Of a DNA stretch of 63,278 bases, positions 1 to 8,036 are shown piece by piece. Source of the stretch: an uncultured Bacteroidota bacterium (lineage in GTDB: Bacteria; Bacteroidota; Bacteroidia; Bacteroidales; WCHB1-69); contig CADBQG010000024.1 of NCBI GenBank assembly GCA_902796805.1, forward strand, positions 1 through 63,278, read 5' to 3'. A program made the position numbers and the translations under genes. The notes under the pieces are model-generated. The model did no database searches. It had not been told where the DNA came from and worked only from the letters and a program-made list of their open reading frames with translations. Position 1 is the first letter of the stretch, and each line of letters begins with the position of its first letter.

Positions 1-2
1 CG

Positions 3-410
3 GTTTCCTCCTCTTCGCTCAGCCAAGCACAAACAAGTTTGGCTTGGCATTCGCTCATTCGTCGGTTTGGCTCAAGATATTACAGCTCGGATTTGAGCAT
101 CTGGCTGAGCGTTGACCCGAAAAGCGACAAATATCCCTCGTTCTCACCGTATGTTTACTGTGCGAATAACCCAATAAAACTGGTGGATCCGAATGGGGAG
201 GAGGTAGTAGGAACAGATGGAAAAGCTGTTTCATACAGCTACGATAATAAAGGCAATGTGGTATGGAGCAATAATGCGTCTGACGACACAAAACGAATCG
301 GAAATGCGATGCTTCAAACAGAAACAGGAAAAGAACAATTAGATTTTTTGATTGGATCTAAAACCAATACTGTCCTAAATAAATTTCCCCAAAAAAATAT
401 TCTCCGATAA
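3..410 (+). CDS. Rhs-repeat-associated core protein, C-terminal fragment (5' end outside window)
   Basis: The reading frame is open to the left edge and stops with TAA at 408-410. It contains the Rhs core signature RYYSSDLSIWLSVDP followed by SPYVYCANNP and KLVDPNG, which normally marks the end of the conserved core just before a variable C-terminal tip. Rhs proteins are large YD-repeat proteins whose tips often act as polymorphic toxins or surface proteins. Here only about 75 residues follow the core and I recognise no toxin domain, so the tip is probably cut short. The residues before the core (frame from position 3) do not look like the usual Rhs stretch, and the DNA there holds a hairpin (gccaagcacaaac/gtttggcttggc, about 23-49), so the 5' part may be rearranged. 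An IS remnant lies 24 bases downstream on the other strand. Rhs assignment is firm; whether the gene is functional is doubtful. Confidence 0.7.
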   Translation, partial: VSSSSLSQAQTSLAWHSLIRRFGSRYYSSDLSIWLSVDPKSDKYPSFSPYVYCANNPIKLVDPNGEEVVGTDGKAVSYSYDNKGNVVWSNNASDDTKRIGNAMLQTETGKEQLDFLIGSKTNTVLNKFPQKNILR

Positions 411-433
411 ACAGGGCAATTGCGGGTGAAAAA

Positions 434-735
434 TCAGAAAAATGAAAGTTGACCCCCCTCGTCGGGATTGCCCGATGTGTCAAGTGGCGGGGTGAAGGGT
501 TCATCGAGCCATTTCCAGAGATCCATTTTGGTGAAGGTGTTCAGCCGCAGCGATACGACGAGGTTGGACAGACACCAGTTGTAGGACGCCTTGAACTGGA
601 GATGTTTGAGCATCAGTATGGTGATCAGGGCCGTCACAGCTGTATCTCCACCGCGTTCTGCGAAGTTCCGACAAAGCTTTTGATGTGCAGCAGCTGCTTC
701 ACGTGCCTGAAGAAAATCTCTATCTGCCATCTTGA
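434..735 (-). pseudogene. IS4-like DDE transposase remnant, 3' end only, frameshifted
   Basis: Two minus-strand frames together give the C-terminal end of a Bacteroidota IS4-type transposase: RWQIEIFFRHVKQLLHIKSF and GTSQNAVEIQL in one frame, then TALITILMLKHLQFK and LSNLVVSLRLNTF in another. They join exactly if one base is restored near 636: the DNA reads CAG CTG TGA CGG where CAG CTG TGG ACG would keep the frame and give the expected tryptophan. So a single-base deletion created the TGA at 634-636. Upstream of about 735 the similarity stops, so the catalytic DDE core is missing and the element cannot move by itself. The remnant lies immediately beside the Rhs end and faces it, suggesting that insertion and deletion shaped this edge. 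I could not define terminal inverted repeats. Confidence 0.7.
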
Positions 736-1037
736 CGGCTCCCTTGCGGAACTTGTCGGAGTTGCACTTGCTGATGATGCCCCTGATTGTTTTTTTTCGG
801 GAGAGTCGCTGTTGCCTGCGCGAAAAGTGTTATATTTCCGCCATAAAGATATTTTTTTTCTCACCGCAAAGGTCGGAAAAATTCCCTGCCTTTGCCCTTA
901 TCTTTCAAAAAAAAATATTCAGGACGCTAATGTTTTTCTATAAGACATGACTATGCGATTGATCTTGATGATTCCTTTTATGGTTTCACCAGGAGGGCTA
1001 CAAAAAGGTGATGTTTACACTTAAACCGACGGTGTAT
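736..1037. other. Intergenic stretch with no supported gene
   Basis: About 300 bases between the transposase remnant and the end of the T9SS protein gene. Reading frames here are short and of low-complexity composition (runs of T and A), with no recognisable protein, tRNA fold or clear terminator. It is probably decayed insertion-element or spacer DNA. Confidence 0.4.
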
Positions 1038-3386
1038 CTACCTGATGATTGTGATGGAGCCGGTTTTGCCCATCAGGATGTCGGGATTGCCGATGCGGGA
1101 GTAGTAGATCTTGTAAACGTAAACCCCTTCGGGAACCACTTTGCCCTTGAATTTACCGTCCCAGGGTTCGTTCGGGTCTGTGCTGAAGAACACCATCTCG
1201 CCGTTGCGTGCGTAGATCTCGAGACGGTAGTTCGTTACGTCTTTGACCTTCGGCAGGAACACGTCGTTGTTGCCGTCCTCGTTGGGCGTGAAGCTTCCCG
1301 GTATGAACACCGCGAAGTTGTCCTCCACGGGAATGCTGTAGTGCACGTTGTCGGAACAGCCGTCGGCATTAGTGACGGTCAGGATCACGGTCTTGATGTC
1401 GCTCTCCTGAAGGTGGTAGGCGTGTTCGGGGTTTTCAAGCCGTGATGAGTGTCCGTCGCCGAAGTTCCACGCATAGTCGGTTATGTTGTCGCCGGCCGAA
1501 GCGTTTGTGAAGTATATCACCTCGCCGTTGCCCGGCTCCGACGGACTGAAGGTGAAGTCGGCCTCAGGGTAGTCGGAGACATGAATCGCGTTGCTGAGCA
1601 GCACGCTGTCGGCGCAGCCCGGAGCGCTCTCCAACAGCAGTTTCACGCTGTAGTATCCGGTGTCGGCGAGCGCGGCGCTGAACAGTGCATTGCCGGACGA
1701 CAGCCAGAGGTTTTCCGGGTCTTGTTCACGGAACACCGTCCACTCGGGCGTGGCGTAGGATGGCGTGTATTGGGTCTGAAGTATCACATCCAACGGCACG
1801 CAGCCTTTCTTGGGGTTGTATGAGACTGTGAAGTCGGGTTTCTCCACAATGTTCACCTCTATTTCCGTTGAGTCTTTCATGCAGTTCCACGGGTCGGAGG
1901 CCACAAGCTTGTAGGTTCCGCTCTGCGTGATGGCAGTGCTCGGCGACATTGAGTTGGGGGTGAGGATTCCGGTTGAGGGTGTCCATGTGAAGTTTGTGGG
2001 GTTGCCCCTCAGAAGGTTCACGTTCATGCTCTTGAGCGTGTCGCAGGCACCCAACGTTATGCCTTGCTGAATCTTTACCGAGTCGTTGCCGCGCAGATAG
2101 AAGGTGAGCGTGTCGTATAAGCGCAAAGTGGGGTCGTTTGGGGCTAAATCTGCCAAGGCAAGACACGGTGTGGTTACAAAATAAACCTTCACTTCCTTCA
2201 CCTGCCCCGGGCTGAACGCGGCGCTGGGCAGTATCTTCATGTGCAGCGACTCCTCCAGAGAGCCCTGTATTGAAAAATTGTTGTTTGTTGGGTTGAGAAG
2301 TGTTCCATCGGGGAGTTCAAGTTCAAAATCCTGGTTCAGCACTGCGCCGCCGCCCACCGACACTCCCACACTTATGGGTGTTTCGGGTGCTATCGGCAGT
2401 TTGAATGTGAGGTCGCACTCGCGGCAGTTCTGTATCAGCGTGTCCCCTCCGGTGTTGTTGTTGTCATATTCCTGCACTATCTCCACTGTGGGGCTGTAGA
2501 AGCTGCCCTCTTCAAGGAACACCGCCGAGTTGTAAATTTTGTCGTTTACATTTGAGATCGCAAGGTGCATCTTGTAAGTCTGGCAGGCGAGTATCCTTGA
2601 CTCGGCTGTTAGAGCCACAGTGCTGCCGGTTGGATTGTCAAATGCGTCGGGATAGCTGTTGTTATAACTTTGGGTGAAATAGGTGCTGTAGGTGCCGTCG
2701 AAGCATGAAATATTGGCAGTTTGACTTGGGCAACTATTAAATTGCGAACAACCTCCATTTATGGTGTTGATGGCCACGGGAATGCCTGTGGGATTGGTTG
2801 CAGTGATGGTGTTGGGCACAATTGCCACGTTTTTGGTGGTGGATGTTAAAGTAACGGGATCCCAGCCTTCAAGAAAAAAAGCGAACACATCGTTATAATC
2901 GTCGCATGTGAAACTTTGATATTCTTTTGAAGCGAACACATAGTTGAAGGCGAAGGTGTCTGATAATGCCACAAAGTTGAAGTCAAGGGCAGCTCCACCA
3001 CCTCTATTTTCGGACGATTCATTAGGTCTCTTTCCCAAATCTTGGCCGGGAGCCAGTAAATCTGTCAGGTTCAACGAGGTGAAAGTGTTGTTGCCATCAT
3101 AGTAGTTGTTGTTCCCGGTCTTCATATACAGTCCTTTCTGGAACGGGAAGTTGGCATTGGGTTGTTTTGTAAACCTGCCTATGAAGTTGCTGTTGTTTCC
3201 AGAGATGTTGCCTGTGCTCATGTTGAACTGTCCGTCGGTGATTTTTACGCCTGGCCCTTCGAGGTGGCGTTTCAGCACAGTGTCAACGTTAAGTCCGTTA
3301 ACAGAGGTAAGGGTGAGTTTGTTGTTCTGAGCCGTCAACCCAAAACCGATGCATATACTTACAAAAAACAACAGCGTTTTTTTCAT
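1038..3386 (-). CDS. Secreted choice-of-anchor-L / PKD protein with T9SS type B sorting domain
   Basis: 782 residues. Residues 1-19 are a signal peptide (MKKTLLFFVSICIGFGLTAQ). The N-terminal half resembles the choice-of-anchor L family, with ALDFNFVALSDTFAFNYVFA, an SKEYQ motif, and DVFAFFLEG near residue 170. A PKD domain (DYAWNFGDGHSS) lies at about 605-685. The last 93 residues, starting at FIPGSFTPNEDGNNDVF, are the gliding-motility-associated C-terminal domain that directs export by the T9SS (type B). The product is therefore expected on the cell surface or released, as an adhesin or other large exoprotein; no enzyme domain is visible. The start lies 16 bases after the gltX stop on the same strand and no promoter is seen between them, so it is probably transcribed with gltX. 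Domain calls are firm, biological role unknown. Confidence 0.85.
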   Translation of the reverse strand: MKKTLLFFVSICIGFGLTAQNNKLTLTSVNGLNVDTVLKRHLEGPGVKITDGQFNMSTGNISGNNSNFIGRFTKQPNANFPFQKGLYMKTGNNNYYDGNNTFTSLNLTDLLAPGQDLGKRPNESSENRGGGAALDFNFVALSDTFAFNYVFASKEYQSFTCDDYNDVFAFFLEGWDPVTLTSTTKNVAIVPNTITATNPTGIPVAINTINGGCSQFNSCPSQTANISCFDGTYSTYFTQSYNNSYPDAFDNPTGSTVALTAESRILACQTYKMHLAISNVNDKIYNSAVFLEEGSFYSPTVEIVQEYDNNNTGGDTLIQNCRECDLTFKLPIAPETPISVGVSVGGGAVLNQDFELELPDGTLLNPTNNNFSIQGSLEESLHMKILPSAAFSPGQVKEVKVYFVTTPCLALADLAPNDPTLRLYDTLTFYLRGNDSVKIQQGITLGACDTLKSMNVNLLRGNPTNFTWTPSTGILTPNSMSPSTAITQSGTYKLVASDPWNCMKDSTEIEVNIVEKPDFTVSYNPKKGCVPLDVILQTQYTPSYATPEWTVFREQDPENLWLSSGNALFSAALADTGYYSVKLLLESAPGCADSVLLSNAIHVSDYPEADFTFSPSEPGNGEVIYFTNASAGDNITDYAWNFGDGHSSRLENPEHAYHLQESDIKTVILTVTNADGCSDNVHYSIPVEDNFAVFIPGSFTPNEDGNNDVFLPKVKDVTNYRLEIYARNGEMVFFSTDPNEPWDGKFKGKVVPEGVYVYKIYYSRIGNPDILMGKTGSITIIR

Positions 3387-3402
3387 GATATTTCTTTATG
3401 TG

Positions 3403-4917
3403 TTAAGATTCTACAATATTGATGGCTTTTTCAACTCTTCTGTGCACCTCGTCAGTGCCGAGGATGTCGATCATGGTGAAGAGCTCGGGGCCTTTGGCTT
3501 CGCCCACTATGGCAATGCGCAGGCTGTTGAGCACCTGTCCCATATTCCACTCGTTTGACTTGATGTACTCCATCACGCGGTCGTGCGCGGCCTGCATGTC
3601 GAAGACTTTGTCTTGTTGCAGCAGCGTGTCTATGGCGCGCAGCTTCCCGCCGGTGCCCTCCTTCCAGCGCTTCTTCAAGTCCTGCTCGTTGTACTCCGCC
3701 GGCGCGGTGAAGAAGAAGCCTGCGTGGTCGAGAAACTCGTTCACGAAGTTTAGGCGCTCTTTCATGAGGGCTATCACTTTCATGAGATATTCTTTATCGA
3801 ACTGTATTCCTTTCGACACGAGAAGTTTCTCAACCGCCGGATAGAGTTCCTCGGCGGTCTTAAGCTGGATGTACTCGTGGTTGAACCACTTGGCCTTGTC
3901 GAGCGAGAACTTCGCGCCCGACTTGCTGATCTTGTCTAACGAGAATGCCTTCACGAGTTCGTCTATGGAAAATATTTCCTGTTCTGTGCCGGGGTTCCAG
4001 CCGAGGAGGGCGAGCATGTTGATGACGGCCTCAGGCAGGTATCCGCTCTCGCGGTATCCCGACGACACCTCGCCGCTCTTCGGGTCGGTCCACTGGAGCG
4101 GGAAGACGGGGAATCCGAGGCGGTCGCCGTCGCGCTTGCTGAGCTTGCCGTTGCCGTCGGGCTTGAGGAGCAGCGGCAGGTGCGCGAACTGCGGCGCCTC
4201 CCATCCGAAGGCCTTGTAGAGCATAACGTGCAGCGGGGCGGATGGAAGCCACTCCTCGCCGCGAATCACGTGCGTTATCTGCATCAGATGGTCGTCCACG
4301 ATGTTCGCCAGGTGGTATGTGGGCATCCCGTCCGACTTGTACAGCACCTTGTCGTCGAGAAGCCTTGAGTTTATAACCACTTCTCCTCGTATGAGGTCGT
4401 GCACGTGTATCTCGGTGTCTTCAGGGTATTTGAAGCGCACCACGTAGTGGTCGCCGTCCTGGATTCTGCGCGCCACCTCGTCGGGGGGCAGGGTGAGGGA
4501 GTTCTCCATGGTCATGCGAGTGGAGGCGTCATACTGGAAGGTCCTCTTCTGCGCCTCTGCCTCTTTGCGCTTTGCGTCGAGGGCTTCCGGCGTGTCGAAA
4601 GCGTAGTACGCCCATCCGTCATTCACAAGCTGTTCGGCGTATGGCTTGTAGAGAGCCTTGCGCTCCGACTGCTTGTAGGGGCCGAGTTCGCCGCCTATGC
4701 CCACGCCCTCGTCAAACTCTATTCCCAACCACTTGAAGGCCTCGATGATGTACTCCTCGGCGCCCTCCACGAAGCGGGTCTGGTCGGTGTCCTCTATGCG
4801 GAGCAGGAACGTTCCGCCGCTCTGCTTGGCGAAAAGATAGTTGTAAAGGGCGGTGCGCACGCCGCCTATATGTAGCGGTCCCGTGGGACTCGGTGCAAAT
4901 CTTACTCTCGGTTTCAT
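3403..4917 (-). CDS. gltX: Glutamyl-tRNA synthetase
   Basis: 504 residues, full length for a bacterial class I GluRS. It charges tRNA-Glu with glutamate in the cytoplasm. The ATP-binding HIGH-type motif is [11 protein letters not shown] at residues 10-19 and the KMSKS-type motif is KLSKR at 258-262. The anticodon-binding region fills the C-terminal third. The ATG at 4917 is supported by a Bacteroidota -7 element (TATCTTTG on the minus strand, 4950-4957) about 33 bases upstream. The gene diverges from the ROK kinase gene across a 199-base region that holds promoters for both. A T9SS exoprotein gene follows 16 bases downstream. Confidence 0.97.
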   Translation of the reverse strand: MKPRVRFAPSPTGPLHIGGVRTALYNYLFAKQSGGTFLLRIEDTDQTRFVEGAEEYIIEAFKWLGIEFDEGVGIGGELGPYKQSERKALYKPYAEQLVNDGWAYYAFDTPEALDAKRKEAEAQKRTFQYDASTRMTMENSLTLPPDEVARRIQDGDHYVVRFKYPEDTEIHVHDLIRGEVVINSRLLDDKVLYKSDGMPTYHLANIVDDHLMQITHVIRGEEWLPSAPLHVMLYKAFGWEAPQFAHLPLLLKPDGNGKLSKRDGDRLGFPVFPLQWTDPKSGEVSSGYRESGYLPEAVINMLALLGWNPGTEQEIFSIDELVKAFSLDKISKSGAKFSLDKAKWFNHEYIQLKTAEELYPAVEKLLVSKGIQFDKEYLMKVIALMKERLNFVNEFLDHAGFFFTAPAEYNEQDLKKRWKEGTGGKLRAIDTLLQQDKVFDMQAAHDRVMEYIKSNEWNMGQVLNSLRIAIVGEAKGPELFTMIDILGTDEVHRRVEKAINIVES

Positions 4918-4949
4918 AATGCTATAACGAAAATTTGAAAAAATTGTGG

Positions 4950-4957
4950 CAAAGATA
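4950..4957 (-). promoter_or_regulatory. -7 promoter element for gltX
   Basis: Minus strand reads TATCTTTG, a perfect match to the Bacteroidota TAnnTTTG -7 element, about 33 bases before the gltX ATG. No good TTTG -33 box is seen. Confidence 0.65.
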
Positions 4958-5047
4958 GCAAATTATAGAAGAGTGAAAGATGATTTTGAAAATAATCTTC
5001 AACCCGGATAACCGCCGAATTTTCTTTTGCACAAAATTAAGGCGTGT

Positions 5048-5079
5048 ATTGCAAGTCTGGCAATAAAATGTTATTTTTG
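5048..5079 (+). promoter_or_regulatory. Promoter for the ROK kinase operon
   Basis: TATTTTTG at 5072-5079 matches TAnnTTTG exactly, with ATTG at 5048-5051 as a near -33 box (20-base spacer). Transcription would start near 5086, giving a leader of about 30 bases. Confidence 0.65.
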
Positions 5080-5116
5080 CACGGAATTAGCATGAGTACG
5101 ATTAAGCAGAAGTATT

Positions 5117-6235
5117 ATGTACAACGATGACAAGAGGACTGTGGTTACGTTGGATGCGGGAGGCACCAACTTTCGTTTCTCCGCCATGCGCGGATGCGAG
5201 TTTGTTACAGAGACTTACGAGTTGCCTACGCATCCCGACGACCTCGGGAGGCTGCTTGGCGATTTGGAGGAGGGCTTCAGCCATGTGATAGGGTGTCTCG
5301 ACAGCAGGCCTGTGGCGATAAGTTTCGCCTTCCCAGGCCCTGCGGACTATCCCAACGGGATTTTTCCCCGCCGTCTCACTAATTTTCCCTGCTTTGAGGG
5401 CGGCGTGGCTCTGGGGCCGTTTCTTGAGAGCAGGTTCGGTCTTCCGGTGTTCATCAACAACGACGCCGACCTCTTCGCATACGGCGAGGCTTTGGCCGGC
5501 GCACTCCAGGAGATAAACGCCATGATAGCGAAGGCGGGCGGGGTGAAGCGCTACCACAACCTTGTGGGCTTCATACTCGGCACCGGCTTCGGCATCGGCA
5601 TAACCTCGCGCGGCAGCATGTTCGTGGGCGATAACTGTTGCTCCGAGATTTACTGTTCGCCCAGCAAGTGGGGGCAGACCCTGATTGCCGAGGAGGGCGT
5701 CTCGCTGCGCGCTGTACTGCGATACTATCGTGAGTTCGCTGCCGACAAGGCCGCCGCCGGGTACACCGACTCCTACGACATTTTCCGTATAGCCGAAGGC
5801 GAACTCCCTGGCGACATGCAGGCGGCGCAGGCGGCTTTCGCCAAGTTCGGCGAGGCGGCCGGGTATGCCATCGCGCAGGCTGCCTGCATCCTTGACGGCG
5901 TCATCGTGCTCGGCGGCGGCGTGAGCAACGCAGCGAAGCACTTCATGCCCGCTCTAATGCGAGAGCTCAACGCCGAGATGCACACCCTCGACGGAAACAG
6001 GCTTCCGCGCGTGCCGTCGCGCATATACAACCTCCTCGACCCCGGCGAGTTCGATGAATTCGTGGCCGGCAACGCGGTGGAACTGCCGGTGCCCGGCACC
6101 GACAAGACTGTGAAAACCGATACGCAGAGCCGACTCGGCATCACACTGTCGCACCTCGGCACGAGCCGCGCCACCGCGATAGGGGCCTACTGCTTCGCCC
6201 TCAACGCCCTCGACAACGACAAATATCAAAAATAG
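5117..6235 (+). CDS. ROK-family sugar kinase (glucokinase-like)
   Basis: 372 residues. ROK proteins phosphorylate hexoses or act as repressors; this one has no N-terminal helix-turn-helix, so a kinase is likely. The phosphate-binding loop is DAGGTNFR (13-20), SFAFPGPAD follows at 69-77, the catalytic-aspartate region is INNDADLFAYGE (113-124, probable base D116), and a second glycine-rich loop GTGFGIGI lies at 155-162. The usual ROK zinc motif (CxCGxxGCxE) is absent; the equivalent region reads NCCSEIYC. It is followed after only 6 bases by a phosphohexomutase, which suggests a role in making hexose-6-phosphate for interconversion with hexose-1-phosphate. The exact sugar cannot be read from sequence. 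Confidence 0.8.
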   Translation: MYNDDKRTVVTLDAGGTNFRFSAMRGCEFVTETYELPTHPDDLGRLLGDLEEGFSHVIGCLDSRPVAISFAFPGPADYPNGIFPRRLTNFPCFEGGVALGPFLESRFGLPVFINNDADLFAYGEALAGALQEINAMIAKAGGVKRYHNLVGFILGTGFGIGITSRGSMFVGDNCCSEIYCSPSKWGQTLIAEEGVSLRAVLRYYREFAADKAAAGYTDSYDIFRIAEGELPGDMQAAQAAFAKFGEAAGYAIAQAACILDGVIVLGGGVSNAAKHFMPALMRELNAEMHTLDGNRLPRVPSRIYNLLDPGEFDEFVAGNAVELPVPGTDKTVKTDTQSRLGITLSHLGTSRATAIGAYCFALNALDNDKYQK

Positions 6236-6241
6236 CATATT

Positions 6242-7969
6242 ATGGTTAAAGATCGCAGACAACAGAATATCGATGCCTGGCTGAACGGAAACTACGACCA
6301 GGAGACCAAAGACGAAATCATCAGGATGCAGAGGGAGGACCCCGCAGGGCTCTCCGACGCGTTCTACAGGACCCTCGAGTTCGGCACCGGCGGGCTGCGC
6401 GGCATACTCGGCGTGGGAACAAACAGGATGAACAGGTACACCGTGGGCTTTGCAACGCAGGGTCTCGCCAACTACCTCTTGAAGACCTTCAAGACGGACA
6501 TAAAGGTGGCCATCTCCTTTGATTCCAGGAATTTCAGCAAGGAGTTTGCCGAAATTTCGGCGAGGATACTCGCGGCCAACAACATACATGTATTCCTTTT
6601 CGAGTCGCTGAGGCCAACTCCCGAGCTTTCGTTCGCGGTGCGCCACCTCCAGTGCAACGCCGGCATCATGATCACCGCCTCTCACAACCCGAAGGAGTAC
6701 AACGGCTACAAGGTGTATTGGAACGACGGCGGGCAGCTTGTGCCGCCGCACGACAAGAACGTGATTGCCGAGGTCAACAAGATCACCGGCGTGGACCAGG
6801 TGAAATGGGACGGCGATCCGGGACTTATAAGGATTATAGGAAAAGACATCGACAATGTGTACCTGGCACTCATACGCCGGCTTTCGCTCCACCCAGAGGT
6901 GGTTGCAGCCAACCCGGATCTGGGCATCGTTTACACGCCGCTGCACGGCACTGGAGTTTCGATAGTGCCGCAGGCTCTGGCCGAATTCGGGTTCAAGAAC
7001 GTTCACGTTGTCGAGAAACAGGCCGTTACCGACGGCAATTTCCCGACGGTGAAGTCGCCTAACCCCGAGGAGCACGCCGCCTTGGAGATGGCAATAGAGG
7101 AGGCGAAGAAGACCGGCGCCGACATAGTGCTCGCCACCGATCCCGACGCCGACAGGGTGGGCATTGCCGTCAGGGACGAAAACGGCGAGTACAGGCTCTT
7201 CAACGGCAACCAGACAGCAACGCTGCTTTTCCACTATGTGCTTTCACAAACCGAGATCAACCAGACTGAAAACAACTACTTCGTGGTGAAGACGATAGTT
7301 ACGACAGGACTCATCGAGCAGATCGCCACCGATTACAACGTGCAGTGCTTCAACGTGCTTACAGGTTTCAAGTACATCGCCGAGAAGATAAAGGAGTACG
7401 AGGGCAAGCTTAAGTTCCTTGTTGGCGGTGAGGAGAGCTACGGATACCTCGTGGACGATTTCGTTCGCGACAAGGACGCGGTGTCGGCGTGCTGCCTCAT
7501 AGCGGAGATGGCCGCTTATTACAAGGCCGTGCACAACCGTTCCCTCATCCAGCAACTTGACGACATATACCGCAGATACCGGTATTTCCTGGAGTCGATG
7601 GTGTCCATCACCGAGCCGGGAGAGGCAGGTATGCAGGCCATAAACAACAGGATGGGACTGCTTCGCGAAAATCCGCCGAAAACACTGGCAGGACAGAACG
7701 TTGTGAAGATTTTCGACTACAAGATGCAGCACTCTTTCGATGTGCCATCAGGCACCTGCGACCGTATAGAGCTCCCGGCCTCGAACGTGTTGCAGTTCGA
7801 AACAGCCGACGGCAGTTTGGTTACGGTACGCCCCTCAGGAACAGAGCCAAAAATAAAGTTCTATTTCAGCGTTAACGAGACTGTCGCCGACAACCAGTCT
7901 GTTGACGAGGTCAGGGAGATGCTCGAGGAGCGCATAAACAACCTAAAGTTCGATATTGTGGAAAACTAG
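6242..7969 (+). CDS. Phospho-sugar mutase (phosphoglucomutase/phosphomannomutase)
   Basis: 575 residues, the long form common in Bacteroidota and Firmicutes. It interconverts hexose-6-phosphate and hexose-1-phosphate through a phosphoserine. All four family sites are present: TASHNPKEYNGYK with the phosphoserine S147, the metal loop DPDADR at 300-305, the sugar-binding loop GGEESYGY at 395-402, and the phosphate-binding loop RPSGTEPKIKFY near the C-terminus. It starts 6 bases after the ROK kinase stop and is surely co-transcribed with it. Glucose-1-phosphate made here could feed the glycogen cluster at 20-25 kb. Specificity for glucose over mannose is inferred from family length only. Confidence 0.93.
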   Translation: MVKDRRQQNIDAWLNGNYDQETKDEIIRMQREDPAGLSDAFYRTLEFGTGGLRGILGVGTNRMNRYTVGFATQGLANYLLKTFKTDIKVAISFDSRNFSKEFAEISARILAANNIHVFLFESLRPTPELSFAVRHLQCNAGIMITASHNPKEYNGYKVYWNDGGQLVPPHDKNVIAEVNKITGVDQVKWDGDPGLIRIIGKDIDNVYLALIRRLSLHPEVVAANPDLGIVYTPLHGTGVSIVPQALAEFGFKNVHVVEKQAVTDGNFPTVKSPNPEEHAALEMAIEEAKKTGADIVLATDPDADRVGIAVRDENGEYRLFNGNQTATLLFHYVLSQTEINQTENNYFVVKTIVTTGLIEQIATDYNVQCFNVLTGFKYIAEKIKEYEGKLKFLVGGEESYGYLVDDFVRDKDAVSACCLIAEMAAYYKAVHNRSLIQQLDDIYRRYRYFLESMVSITEPGEAGMQAINNRMGLLRENPPKTLAGQNVVKIFDYKMQHSFDVPSGTCDRIELPASNVLQFETADGSLVTVRPSGTEPKIKFYFSVNETVADNQSVDEVREMLEERINNLKFDIVEN

Positions 7970-8036
7970 TCGATAGACAGAAAAAAATCAACAATCAACA
8001 AAAAGAAACAAAGAAAAACAGTATAAACAACAGGAT

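Noticed and set aside
449-943. 164-codon plus-strand frame across the transposase remnant
   Set aside because: Antisense to recognisable transposase sequence and continues into low-complexity T/A runs.
1726-2166. Minus-strand frame inside the T9SS exoprotein gene
   Set aside because: Out-of-frame shadow of the large gene; no protein features.
5954-7234. Long minus-strand open frame of 426 codons opposite the ROK kinase and phosphohexomutase
   Set aside because: It is the antisense shadow of two well-supported genes; no domain or signal is visible in the translation.
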